Assembly (NCBI RefSeq): GCF_001570525.1
Contig: NZ_BBXC01000010.1
Coordinates: 1-64,000, forward strand
From: Herbidospora sakaeratensis
Lineage (GTDB): Bacteria > Actinomycetota > Actinomycetes > Streptosporangiales > Streptosporangiaceae
DNA: 64,000 nucleotides
Reading direction: 5' to 3'
Shown here one piece after another: positions 17,702 through 25,972 of this stretch (position 1 is the stretch's first letter; each line of letters opens with the position of its first letter). The notes under the pieces were generated by a model, which was not told the DNA's origin, made no database searches, and was given only the letters and a program-made list of their open reading frames with translations. The translations under genes and the position numbers were made by a program.

Positions 17702-19030
17702 TCATTTTGGGACCGGATCGTACGTACGCCGATGCGCCACGACCGCCCCGACGACGAGGATCACCACGAACAACACGGTCGCCAGCCGGACGGCGTCGGC
17801 GTAGTAGGTCAGCAGACCGGCGTTCCAGGCGGCGAACACCGTCGTGGTCGAGGAGTAGGCCAGGACCCCGAAGGCCAGCCCCCTGAGGGGGACCTTCCAC
17901 AGGATCCTTCGCGGGTCGTAGGCCAGGCACAGGATCAGGGCCCCGGGGACGGCGAACAGGCCGCCCAGGGAGAGGGCGACCAGGAGGGCGTCCCGCGCCC
18001 AGGCCGCCAGCACCCAGCCGACGGCCACCAGGACCGCGCCGACGCCGACCCAGGCTCTCCGGGAACCGGCGACCACGACCAGCAGGGCGGCGAGCACCCC
18101 GGCGGTCAGCGCGTAGTCGAAGGTGTCGTGCCGGCCTGAGGTGGTCAGGGAGACCGCGGGGTGCCAGCCGCCCAGGGCCTCCATCGGGACCCGCCGCCAC
18201 GTGCCCGTCTCGTCGCGGACGACGACCCCGTCGGCGCCGTTCGCGACGACCACCAGCGTGTCGGTCGCGGCCACCGACACCGACTCGACCGTCGCGCGGC
18301 CCGAGGGGTCGTGGGCCCGGGACACCCGGTCGCGGGTCTCCTCCGGCACCTCCCACGCGGTGGTCCAGCCGCCGCCGGTCGACTGCTCGACCTTCAGCCG
18401 GCCCGGCACGATCCGGTGGCAGCGCTCCCGCACGCATGCGCTCGCCGCCGCCGTCCCCAGCCCCGCCTCGGGGTCGTAGATCCAGCGCCGGCCGTCGGTG
18501 GTGTGCCGGGCGGCCAGGTAGGGCGCGGCGCCGGGCACCTCGGTGAAGACGGTGACGCGGTCGCCGTCCGACTCGGTGGCGTAGGCGACGCCGAGCCGTT
18601 CCGGCAGCGTCGACGACGCGGCGAGCCCGAGCATCGCCAGCGGGACGATCGTCAGGACCACCGCCTCGCGCACGGGCGCCCGCCGCCGGGAGGCCCACCA
18701 GGCCGCCCCGAGCGCGGGCAGCGCCAGCAGGTCGGTCGGGTCGGCGAGCACTCGCGACGGCCCCCAGACGATCGTCCACGCCTCGGAGGCCAGCCACGCG
18801 CCGGTCGCGGTCGTCTTGACCAGCGTGAACCCGAGGCCGGTGACCGCGATCGAGGCCATCGGGCGGCGCAGCGCCAGGTCGAGCAGGGGAGGCAGGACCA
18901 GCAGCCCCGCGACGTCGCTCAGCTTCCCGGTCACCAGGCCCGGCCACGCGGCCTTCAGCACGTGGTCGTTCACCACGAGCACCACGAGGGCCAGCAGGGT
19001 CAGGGGGTGGCCGATCCAGGTACGCCGCAC
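17702..19030 (-). CDS. Membrane protein, tandem paralogue 1 of an unrecognised family
   Basis: 442 residues from the GTG at 19030, which places the start where its paralogues start ([13 protein letters not shown]). A longer open frame to 19090 exists but adds a sequence absent in the copies. It has [14 protein letters not shown] and [14 protein letters not shown] in the first membrane block. The soluble middle has TDGRRW and [19 protein letters not shown], followed by the C-terminal helix bundle. It is first of three co-directional copies, 41 bp ahead of paralogue 2, and is divergent from the ABC transporter operon. Confidence 0.78.
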   Translation of the reverse strand: MRRTWIGHPLTLLALVVLVVNDHVLKAAWPGLVTGKLSDVAGLLVLPPLLDLALRRPMASIAVTGLGFTLVKTTATGAWLASEAWTIVWGPSRVLADPTDLLALPALGAAWWASRRRAPVREAVVLTIVPLAMLGLAASSTLPERLGVAYATESDGDRVTVFTEVPGAAPYLAARHTTDGRRWIYDPEAGLGTAAASACVRERCHRIVPGRLKVEQSTGGGWTTAWEVPEETRDRVSRAHDPSGRATVESVSVAATDTLVVVANGADGVVVRDETGTWRRVPMEALGGWHPAVSLTTSGRHDTFDYALTAGVLAALLVVVAGSRRAWVGVGAVLVAVGWVLAAWARDALLVALSLGGLFAVPGALILCLAYDPRRILWKVPLRGLAFGVLAYSSTTTVFAAWNAGLLTYYADAVRLATVLFVVILVVGAVVAHRRTYDPVPK

Positions 19031-19090
19031 GCCCCACAGCTTGGTGATCGAAGATCGCGAAAGGATTTCGCAGACACTCTGTGACCACAT

Positions 19091-19132
19091 CGGAACGGTT
19101 CCGGGTATTTGCCGAGGTCGGACATTTCCGAC
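19091..19132. promoter_or_regulatory. Two short palindromes upstream of the amino-acid ABC operon
   Basis: CGGAAC-G-GTTCCG (19091-19103) and GTCGGA-CATT-TCCGAC (19117-19132) are perfect 6-bp inverted repeats in the divergent intergenic region. Either could be an operator for the ABC operon or for the membrane-protein operon. No matching regulator is encoded next to them. Confidence 0.35.
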
Positions 19133-19174
19133 ATCATCTGGGGGTTAGTCACGTTCGACCCCGGAGGCTCCCTC

Positions 19175-20038
19175 ATGCACCGTTCCTCGCTAGTCCTGGC
19201 GGCCGGTGTGCTCATCCTCGCGACCGCCTGCGCTCCCGAAGAGACGCCGGCGGCGGCCCCCAACACGGCGGCTCCGGCCGCCGACGCGTGCGCCAAGGAG
19301 AGCCTCACGCTCATCACGCCCGGCAAGCTGACCATCGGGACCGACAAGCCGGCCTACGAGCCCTGGTTCAAGGACGACGACCCCGCCAACGGGCAGGGCT
19401 TCGAGGGCGCGGTCGCCGCGGCCGTCGCCAAGGGGCTCGGGTTCACGCCGCAGGAGGTCGCCTGGGAGACGGTGCCGTTCGACTCCTCGTTCGCGCCCGG
19501 CCCGAAGAAGTTCGACTTCGACATCAACCAGATCTCCATCACGCCCGAGCGGGCCATGGCGGTCGACTTCTCCGACGGCTACTACACGGTCAAGCAGGCC
19601 GTCGTGACGCTCGGCGACTCGAAGTTCGCCGCCTCGGCGAACCTGGCGGCGCTCAAGGACGCGAAGATCGGCGTCCAGGTCGGGACGACCGCGCTGAGCG
19701 CGGTGCGCGAGGTCATCCAGCCCGGTCAGGACCCGAGCGTCTTCAACCAGCAGATCGACGCCGTCAACGCGCTGAAGAACGAGCAGATCGACGCCATCGT
19801 GGTCGACCTGCCGACCGCGTTCTACGTCACCGCCGCCCAGGTCGAAGGGTCGAAGATCGTCGGGCAGTTCGCCGCCTCCGGCGGTACGCCCGAGCAGTTC
19901 GGGTTGCTCTTCGAGAAGGGCAACACCCTCGTGAGCTGCGTCAACAAGGCGCTGGCCGGGATGAAGTCCTCCGGTGAGCTGGCCGCGATCGAACAGCAGT
20001 GGCTGACCTCGGCCGCGGGCGCGCCCGAACTGTCGTGA
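19175..20038 (+). CDS. ABC transporter substrate-binding lipoprotein (polar amino acids)
   Basis: 287 residues from an ATG preceded by GGAGG at 19162-19166. The N-terminus is a lipoprotein signal with the Cys in ILATACAP near residue 20. The rest is a type II periplasmic-binding fold (SBP_bac_3): KLTIGTDKPAYEPW, FDFDINQISITPERAMAVDFSDGYY and IGVQVGTTALSAVRE match glutamine/arginine/cystine binders. The stop codon overlaps the permease start (GTGA). Confidence 0.92.
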   Translation: MHRSSLVLAAGVLILATACAPEETPAAAPNTAAPAADACAKESLTLITPGKLTIGTDKPAYEPWFKDDDPANGQGFEGAVAAAVAKGLGFTPQEVAWETVPFDSSFAPGPKKFDFDINQISITPERAMAVDFSDGYYTVKQAVVTLGDSKFAASANLAALKDAKIGVQVGTTALSAVREVIQPGQDPSVFNQQIDAVNALKNEQIDAIVVDLPTAFYVTAAQVEGSKIVGQFAASGGTPEQFGLLFEKGNTLVSCVNKALAGMKSSGELAAIEQQWLTSAAGAPELS

Positions 20039-20883
20039 CGACCACCTGGGTCAAGAGCGACCGCCAGAAGGAGCGCGAGAAACTCCTCAGGGCCCAGGGA
20101 CGGCGGTCGGTGTCGGCGGCGACGATCTCGACGGTCGTCGTGGCCACCCTGGTCGTCGCCGGGCTGCTCGCCTCGCCGGGCTGGCCCGTGGTTCAGAAGA
20201 CGTTCTTCAGCTGGGACGCCCTGGTCGCCTCGCTACCGGACGTCCTGCGCGGGTTCCTGCTCAACGTGACGATCTTCCTGATCGCCGAGCCGGTCATCCT
20301 GCTGCTCGGGCTCGGGGTGGCGCTGCTGCGCGGGCTGCGGTCGCCGGTGTTCTTCCCGCTCCGGATGCTGGCCGCGCTCTACACCGACATCTTCCGCGGC
20401 ATCCCGGTCCTGCTGCTGATCTTCCTGGTCGGGTTCGGCGTCCCGGCGCTCCGGCTCCAGGGGGCGCCGAACGATCCGGTGGTGCTCGGGACGATCGCGC
20501 TGATCCTGTCGTACACCTCCTTCGTCGCCGAGGTGTTCCGATCGGGCATCGACTCCATCCACCCGAGTCAGCGGTCCGCCGCGCGGTCGCTCGGGCTGTC
20601 GCACGGGCAGACGATGCGGTACGTCGTCGTCCCGCAGGCCGTCCGCCGGGTGATTCCACCGCTGCTGAACGACTTCGCGTCGCTCCAGAAGGACACCGCG
20701 CTCGTCGCGACGCTCGGCCCGCTGGAGGCGCTGCGGCAGGCGCAGATTTACGCGAGCGACAAGTTCAACTACACGTCCTACGTCGCGGCCGCGCTGCTGT
20801 TCGTGGCGCTGACGGTGCCGATGGCCCGCTTCACCGACCACCTGGCCGCCCGCGCGGCACGTCAGCGCGGAGGCGCGACATGA
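20035..20883 (+). CDS. Amino-acid ABC transporter permease
   Basis: 282 residues from a GTG that overlaps the preceding stop. A charged N-terminal tail (KSDRQKEREKLLRAQGRR) precedes about five to six helices. The HisM-type signature SYTSFVAEVFRSGIDSIHPSQ is near residue 170, and the EAA loop AARSLGLSHGQTMRYVVVPQ follows. It would form the membrane channel with the ATPase encoded immediately downstream (ATGA overlap). One permease gene implies a homodimer. Confidence 0.92.
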   Translation: MTTTWVKSDRQKEREKLLRAQGRRSVSAATISTVVVATLVVAGLLASPGWPVVQKTFFSWDALVASLPDVLRGFLLNVTIFLIAEPVILLLGLGVALLRGLRSPVFFPLRMLAALYTDIFRGIPVLLLIFLVGFGVPALRLQGAPNDPVVLGTIALILSYTSFVAEVFRSGIDSIHPSQRSAARSLGLSHGQTMRYVVVPQAVRRVIPPLLNDFASLQKDTALVATLGPLEALRQAQIYASDKFNYTSYVAAALLFVALTVPMARFTDHLAARAARQRGGAT

Positions 20884-21605
20884 CCCTCCTCACGATCGAC
20901 GGGGTCTGGAAGCGGTACGGCGACCACGACGTCCTCAAGGGCGTCGACCTGACCGTCGACTCCCACGAGGTCGTCTGCCTCATCGGCGCCTCCGGCTCCG
21001 GGAAGTCGACCCTGCTGCGCTGCGTGAACCTGCTGGAGACCGTCGACGACGGCGCGATCCTGCTCGACGACGTGGAGATCACCGACGTCCGGGCCGACCC
21101 CGACGACGTGCGGAAGCGGATCGGCATCGTCTTCCAGGCGTACAACCTGTTCCCGCACATGAACGTGCTCGACAACATCACCCTCGCGCCCCGGAAGGTG
21201 CACGGCGTCGGCCGGGCCCAGGCCGAGGAGCAGGCGCGCGAGCTGCTGACCCGGTTCGGGCTGGAGTCGAAGGCGCGCGACTACCCCGACCGGCTGTCGG
21301 GCGGCCAGCAGCAGCGGGTGGCCATCATCCGGGCCATCGCGACGCAGCCCCGGTTGCTGCTGCTCGACGAGGTGACCTCGGCGCTCGACCCGACGCTGGT
21401 CAACGAGGTGCTCGGGGTGATCCGCGAGCTCAAGGAGTCGGGCATGACGATGATCCTGGCCACCCACGAGATGGGCTTCGCCCGCGACATCGCCGACACG
21501 GTCTGCTTCCTGGCCGACGGGGTGCTGCTGGAGCGCGGGCACCCCGACCAGATCTTCGGCGCGCCGAAGCATCCGCGCACCCGGGAGTTCCTGTCGCGCA
21601 CGTGA
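20880..21605 (+). CDS. Amino-acid ABC transporter ATP-binding protein (GlnQ-like)
   Basis: 241 residues. Walker A is GASGSGKST (about 37-45), Q-loop VFQAYNLFPH, ABC signature LSGGQQQRVAI, Walker B LLLLDEVTSALDP, and H-loop ATHEMGF. The length and IRELKESGMTMILATHEM are typical of the polar amino-acid uptake ATPases. It is the third gene of a tightly coupled three-gene operon. Confidence 0.95.
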   Translation: MTLLTIDGVWKRYGDHDVLKGVDLTVDSHEVVCLIGASGSGKSTLLRCVNLLETVDDGAILLDDVEITDVRADPDDVRKRIGIVFQAYNLFPHMNVLDNITLAPRKVHGVGRAQAEEQARELLTRFGLESKARDYPDRLSGGQQQRVAIIRAIATQPRLLLLDEVTSALDPTLVNEVLGVIRELKESGMTMILATHEMGFARDIADTVCFLADGVLLERGHPDQIFGAPKHPRTREFLSRT

Positions 21606-21675
21606 CCGGATCGGTCCGGCCCGGGACCCGATCCGGCCTGGTCTCCCGGTGTTCGGCGAGGTCAGACTGGTGGAC

Positions 21676-22203
21676 ATGAGTCGAGCCCTCGTCGTCATCG
21701 ATGTCCAGGAATCCTTCCGCGCCCGGCCCGAGTGGGATCAGATCGGCAACACGAAGATCTTCGAGCCGGTGAACCGGCTGGTCCGCGCCGCGCGGTCGAA
21801 CGGCGACCTCGTCGTGTGGGTGCTGCACGCCGAGCGCGGCAGCGGCGGGGTCTTCGACCCGGAGAACGGGTTCGTCCGGCTCATGCCGGAGCTCGACCAC
21901 CCGGAACCCGGCGACCTGCGGATCGAGAAGTCCTCCCACAACGCGTTCACCACGACCAACCTCCAGCAGAAGCTCACCGAGGCCGGAGTGGGCGAGCTGG
22001 TGGTGTGCGGGATCCGTACCGAACAGTGTGTGGAGACCACCGCGCGGCTGGCCAGTGACCTGGGCTATCAGGTCGTCTTCGTGACCGACGCGACCACCAC
22101 CGAGGGGGTCGGCGGCTTCTCCCCCGAAGAGATCGTCGCTCGCACCGAGGCCGTGCTCCGCGACCGCTTCGCCCGCATCGCGACGGTGTCCGAGCTGGTA
22201 TGA
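21676..22203 (+). CDS. Cysteine hydrolase, isochorismatase family
   Basis: 175 residues from the ATG at 21676; a GTG at 21670 is also possible. The family's catalytic triad is visible: Asp in VVIDVQESF (near residue 9), Lys in RIEKSSHNAF, and Cys in CGIRTEQCVETTAR. A specific substrate cannot be named. The last bases overlap the GlxA-type regulator (ATGA), so the regulator probably controls this hydrolase. Confidence 0.9.
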   Translation: MSRALVVIDVQESFRARPEWDQIGNTKIFEPVNRLVRAARSNGDLVVWVLHAERGSGGVFDPENGFVRLMPELDHPEPGDLRIEKSSHNAFTTTNLQQKLTEAGVGELVVCGIRTEQCVETTARLASDLGYQVVFVTDATTTEGVGGFSPEEIVARTEAVLRDRFARIATVSELV

Positions 22204-23093
22204 CACTGGTCGTCTTCGCCCTGGTCGACGGCGTGCACCTGCTCGACCTGGCCGGCCCGGCCCAGGTCTTCGACACGGCCGGCTACCGCCTGGCCTACGT
22301 CGCCGACCGCCCGCAGGTGGTCAGCGCCCAGGGCCTGCCCGTCGTGGCCGGGCGGGCGTGGCCCTCTCTGGGCGTGGACGACCTGGTCGTGGTGCCCGGC
22401 TGGCGCGGCGAGACCGAGCTCTCCGACCGCCTGCTCGCGGGGCTGCGGCGTCACCACGAGGCGGGCGGCGTGGTCGCGAGCGTCTGCGCCGGCGCCCGCG
22501 CGCTCGGCGCGGCCGGCCTGCTCGACGGCCGCCGCTGCACCACCCACCACGACCTCCAGGACGACCTGGCCCGCCGCCACCCGGAGGCCACCGTGGTCCG
22601 CGACGTGCTGTTCACCGTGGACGACCGCGTCATCACCTCGGCCGGCATCGCCAGCGGCGTCGACCTGGCCCTCCACGTGATCGCCACCCGCCACGGTCCG
22701 GCCAGGGCCGCCCGGGTGGCCCGCGAGATGGTCGTCTACACCCGCCGCAACGGCGCCGAACCCCAGGCCAGCACGATGCTCCGGCACCGCGACCACCTCG
22801 ACGACACCGTCCACCAGGTCCAGGACCTGATCGACACCCGCTTCACCGAACCCCTCCCGCTGGCGCGCCTGGCCGCCCACGCGGGCGTCAGCGCCCGCAC
22901 CCTGACCCGCCTGTTCACCCGCGCCACCGGCCTCACCCCGCTGCGCTACCAGCAGGCGCTCCGCATGGAACACGCCGAACACCTGATCGGCCACGGGACG
23001 ACGGTGGAGGCGGCGGCGAGAGAGGCCGGCTTCGACGACGCCCGCATGCTGCGCCGCCTGCGCTCCCGTTTCCGCCCGGTGCAAGCCGGGTAA
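22200..23093 (+). CDS. GlxA family regulator (DJ-1/PfpI domain plus AraC HTH)
   Basis: 297 residues. The first ~180 form a DJ-1/PfpI-like domain with the nucleophile-elbow Cys in VASVCAGARALGAAGLL. The last ~95 form an AraC-type DNA-binding domain (LPLARLAAHAGVSARTLTRLF and VEAAAREAGFDDARMLRRLR). This is the GlxA arrangement found in regulators of amide, choline and isocyanide metabolism. The ATGA coupling to an isochorismatase-type hydrolase suggests a shared pathway. Confidence 0.92.
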   Translation: MTLVVFALVDGVHLLDLAGPAQVFDTAGYRLAYVADRPQVVSAQGLPVVAGRAWPSLGVDDLVVVPGWRGETELSDRLLAGLRRHHEAGGVVASVCAGARALGAAGLLDGRRCTTHHDLQDDLARRHPEATVVRDVLFTVDDRVITSAGIASGVDLALHVIATRHGPARAARVAREMVVYTRRNGAEPQASTMLRHRDHLDDTVHQVQDLIDTRFTEPLPLARLAAHAGVSARTLTRLFTRATGLTPLRYQQALRMEHAEHLIGHGTTVEAAAREAGFDDARMLRRLRSRFRPVQAG

Positions 23094-23134
23094 AACTAAA
23101 CGAATGGGGTGATCTTAAATAGGGGCGAGGTGCC

Positions 23135-23674
23135 ATGGCGACGTTCGACAGAGACGCCGGTTTAGCCGAATACCACGAGGCCCTCGCCAAGGTGAACGCC
23201 GGGGCCCGCGCCGTCCGTTCTCCGACGCACCACCGTCCCAAGGGCATCGCGATCGGGCTCCTCGGCCTGTTCGTCCTGGGGATGGCCGCAGCCTTCTTCT
23301 ACGCCAACTGGTACGGGCCCACCTATGGCAGGCCGGCGACCGGGACGATCACCGCGGTCGAAGGACGGACGATGTACGTCGCGTTCACGACCTCCGACGG
23401 CGTGCTCAAAGTGGGGAGCACCAAGAAGCTCCCGCACGCGCGGGTGGGCGAGCAGCGGGAGATCCTCTACGTGGTGACCGGGTCGTCGCCGGGGGAGGTC
23501 GGCATCTGGAACCCTGACGTCCCGCCGACCATGACCTTCCCGGTGATCATCGCCCTCGTGGGTCTCGGTGTGGTGGCGGCCGGTCTCCTGGAGTTCTCCG
23601 GCCGTGCCCCCTGGCGCGGCGCCGTCGTGCTCGACGAGACGTCGATCGTCACGGCTCGATCAACCCGGCCCTGA
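23135..23674 (+). CDS. Hypothetical protein with two membrane helices
   Basis: 179 residues from an ATG with the ribosome binding site GGGGCGAGGTG just upstream. A cytosolic N-terminus of about 35 residues leads into helix one (about 38-58). Next comes an extracytoplasmic loop of about 80 residues (GTITAVEGRTMYVAFTTSDG, which looks like a small beta-barrel), and then helix two (about 132-152). No family recognised. The last 26 bases overlap the convergent response-regulator gene. Confidence 0.7.
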   Translation: MATFDRDAGLAEYHEALAKVNAGARAVRSPTHHRPKGIAIGLLGLFVLGMAAAFFYANWYGPTYGRPATGTITAVEGRTMYVAFTTSDGVLKVGSTKKLPHARVGEQREILYVVTGSSPGEVGIWNPDVPPTMTFPVIIALVGLGVVAAGLLEFSGRAPWRGAVVLDETSIVTARSTRP

Positions 23675-24293
23675 TCGCGTAGCGGGTCAGGTCGAGCCGG
23701 TCGCTCATGCCCAGCTTGGCCAGGATGTTGGCCCGATGGCGGTCGACCGTCTTCGGGCTGATGACCAGCGTCTCGGCGATGGCCTTGGCCGTGTTGCCCT
23801 CGGCGATCAGCTTGACGATCTCCTCCTCGCGCGGCGTGAGGATCTGGTCGGGCAGCGCCTCGCCGCGCCGGTGCCGGTGGAGGTAGTCGCGGATCAGTGC
23901 GGTGACCGCGCCCGGGTAGAGGAACGGCTCGCCGCGTACGGCGGCCCGGCAGGCTTCGATGAGGTCGCGGTCGGCGACCGACTTGAGCACGTAGCCCGAG
24001 GCGCCGGCCTTGAGCGACTCGAAGAAGTACTGCTCGTTGTCGTACATCGACAGGATCAGGATGCGGATCCCGGGCCAGCGCTTGGAGATCTCCCTGGCGG
24101 CCTGCAGGCCGGTCATCCGGGGCATCGCGATGTCGAGGACGGCCAGGTCGACGTCCTCGTCGCGGCAGGCGTCGACGGCCTCCGCGCCGTCGGCGGCCTC
24201 CGCGACGACCTCCAGGTCGGGTTCGGCGTCGAGGATCAGGCGCACCCCCCGGCGCACCAGCGCATGGTCGTCGGCCAGCAGGATCCGCGTCAT
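23649..24293 (-). CDS. Response regulator, NarL/LuxR type
   Basis: 214 residues. The receiver domain covers about 1-120 with the phosphoacceptor Asp in DLAVLDIAMPRMTG (about residue 54), acidic pair DD at 8-9 and Lys in SGYVLKS. The LuxR-type helix-turn-helix is at about 150-205 (LTPREEEIVKLIAEGNTAKA). The ATG overlaps the sensor kinase stop (ATGA), so the two form one two-component operon. Confidence 0.95.
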   Translation of the reverse strand: MTRILLADDHALVRRGVRLILDAEPDLEVVAEAADGAEAVDACRDEDVDLAVLDIAMPRMTGLQAAREISKRWPGIRILILSMYDNEQYFFESLKAGASGYVLKSVADRDLIEACRAAVRGEPFLYPGAVTALIRDYLHRHRRGEALPDQILTPREEEIVKLIAEGNTAKAIAETLVISPKTVDRHRANILAKLGMSDRLDLTRYAIRAGLIEP

Positions 24294-25219
24294 CCGATCA
24301 CCCCGGGTATGGTCAGCGTGACCTCGGTGCCCTGCTCCGACGTCACGGTCAGGCGGGCGCCGATCAGCAGCGCCCGTTCCTGCATACCCCGCATTCCGGC
24401 CCCTTCGGCACGTACGCCGCCGATTCCGTCGTCGGCGATCCGCAGGACCAGGTCGCGGCCGTCGGGGCGGAGCGACAGGCGTACCGAAGAGGCTTTGGAG
24501 TGGCGCACCACGTTGGTGAGGCTCTCCTGGGCGATGCGGTAGATGACCAGTTCGACCTCGGGGGCGAGCGGCGGCAGCGCCTCGATCCGGCGGATCACGT
24601 CGACGGCGGGGGCCACGTCGGTGGTCAGCGCGGTCAGCGCGCTGTGCAGGCCGAGGTCTTCGAGCACGCCCGGGCGCAGCCGCCGGGCGACCTGCCGGAC
24701 CTCGTCGAGGCTGCCCCTGACGGTGTCTCTGACCAGTTGCAGTTCCTCGGACAGTTCGGCGGGGGCGCGGTCGGCGACCCGTTTCAGGCCGAGCAGCGCC
24801 ACGGTCAGGCTCTGGCCGATCTCGTCGTGCAGCTCGCGGGCGATGCGCTGGCGTTCGTTCTCCTGGGCGGCCAGGGCGTGCGCGCTGGCCGACGACCGTT
24901 CGGTCTCCAGCCGTTCGAGCATGGTGTTGAACGAGTCGATCAGGTAGGTCAGGTCGCCGTTGCCGCGGTCGACCGCCCGGTCGTGGGTGTGCAGGTCGAC
25001 GCGGTGCATCAGGGCCGTCAGCGTCGTGAGCGGGGCGAGGCTGCGGCGCAGCAGCAGCGCGTTGGTGATCAGGATGATGGCCAGCCCGGCCCCCAGCACC
25101 AGGATCTCCCGGAGCAGGATCGGGGAGGACACCGTGGCCGGCGAGAACGCCAGCGCGAGCGTGCCGATCGTGAACACCGCGCCGTTGATCACGCACAGTC
25201 GCCAGAACAAGGGCCCCAT
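24290..25219 (-). CDS. Sensor histidine kinase (HisKA_3 type)
   Basis: 309 residues from MGPLFWRLCVI. There are two membrane helices (about 8-28 and 35-55) with almost no extracytoplasmic loop, so sensing may be in the membrane. A HAMP-like linker follows, then the HisKA_3 phosphoacceptor His in RIARELHDEIGQSL (about 130). The ATPase domain has SLTNVVRHSKAS (N-box), IADDGIGG (G1) and GAGMRGMQERA (G2). Partner of the downstream NarL-type regulator. A longer open frame to 25801 runs antisense into the CBS gene and is discarded. Confidence 0.92.
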   Translation of the reverse strand: MGPLFWRLCVINGAVFTIGTLALAFSPATVSSPILLREILVLGAGLAIILITNALLLRRSLAPLTTLTALMHRVDLHTHDRAVDRGNGDLTYLIDSFNTMLERLETERSSASAHALAAQENERQRIARELHDEIGQSLTVALLGLKRVADRAPAELSEELQLVRDTVRGSLDEVRQVARRLRPGVLEDLGLHSALTALTTDVAPAVDVIRRIEALPPLAPEVELVIYRIAQESLTNVVRHSKASSVRLSLRPDGRDLVLRIADDGIGGVRAEGAGMRGMQERALLIGARLTVTSEQGTEVTLTIPGVIG

Positions 25220-25354
25220 GGTTCCAGGTTGGCAAGGCTTGTCCGTTCTGTCTATGCAGGCTGTGTGGCCCCGAAGATGGGTGTCAGACCCCATAGCCGG
25301 ACAAAGGGGTGCAAGGAAGACTGAAGGAGTTCCTAACTCCGGAGGTGACAGGCC

Positions 25355-25846
25355 GTGACCGAAACCTACGCGACCTACCGTCCGGCGCGAGTGGATGGTG
25401 ACATGCAAGCGCGCGACATCGCCGCGACCCTGCCGACCGTGACGTCGACCGACTCGGTCGTCCGCGCGGTTCGGATCATGGTCCTGAACCGGCTCCCCGG
25501 CCTCATCGTGGTCGACGGGCAATCCCGGCCCTGGACGGTGCTGCCGGGCACCCAGGTGCTCCGGCTCGCGATCCCGCTGAGCATCCACGAGGACCCCGCC
25601 CTGGCGCGGACGCTGGATGAGACCCACGCCGATGTGTTCTGGCAGGAGATCGGCAACCTGACCGTGGGCGACTGCCTGCCCAAACCCGTGGCCCGACCCG
25701 TGACCGTCCCGATGGGGGCGACGCTGCTGGAGATCGCCGCGCTGATGGCGCGGGCCCGCAGCCCGCTGGTGGCGGTGGTCCGCGACGACGGCACACTCCA
25801 TGGCGCGATCACGCTCGAACGTCTGCTGATCAGCCTGTCCATCTGA
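25355..25846 (+). CDS. CBS-domain protein
   Basis: 163 residues from a GTG with a strong ribosome binding site GGAGGTGA at 25341-25348. Two CBS motifs (about 20-75 and 105-160) should pair into one Bateman module binding an adenosine nucleotide: [19 protein letters not shown] and [18 protein letters not shown] are typical first strands. It lies 126 bp ahead of an ion transporter on the same strand, so it may gate that transporter in response to nucleotide state. A long hairpin lies in between. Confidence 0.85.
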   Translation: MTETYATYRPARVDGDMQARDIAATLPTVTSTDSVVRAVRIMVLNRLPGLIVVDGQSRPWTVLPGTQVLRLAIPLSIHEDPALARTLDETHADVFWQEIGNLTVGDCLPKPVARPVTVPMGATLLEIAALMARARSPLVAVVRDDGTLHGAITLERLLISLSI

Positions 25847-25865
25847 GGCCTGACCTTTTCTGAAC

Positions 25866-25914
25866 TTGGGCGCCGGCGGCCGCGACTGTGCGGGCGGTCC
25901 CCGCCGGCGCCCAA
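25866..25914 (+). promoter_or_regulatory. Long perfect hairpin between CBS gene and ion transporter gene
   Basis: Bases 25866-25879 and 25901-25914 form a 14-bp perfect inverted repeat (TTGGGCGCCGGCGG and its complement). The 21-base loop holds a second stem, CCGC-GACTGT-GCGG (25880-25893). No T-tract follows. It could be a U-less terminator or attenuator, or a structured element in the leader of the transporter mRNA. Confidence 0.6.
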
Positions 25915-25972
25915 CCCCTCACCTGCTCGGAGGTCGTTTTCGCATGCCCACTGTTCCGCTGGTCAGGCCGGG

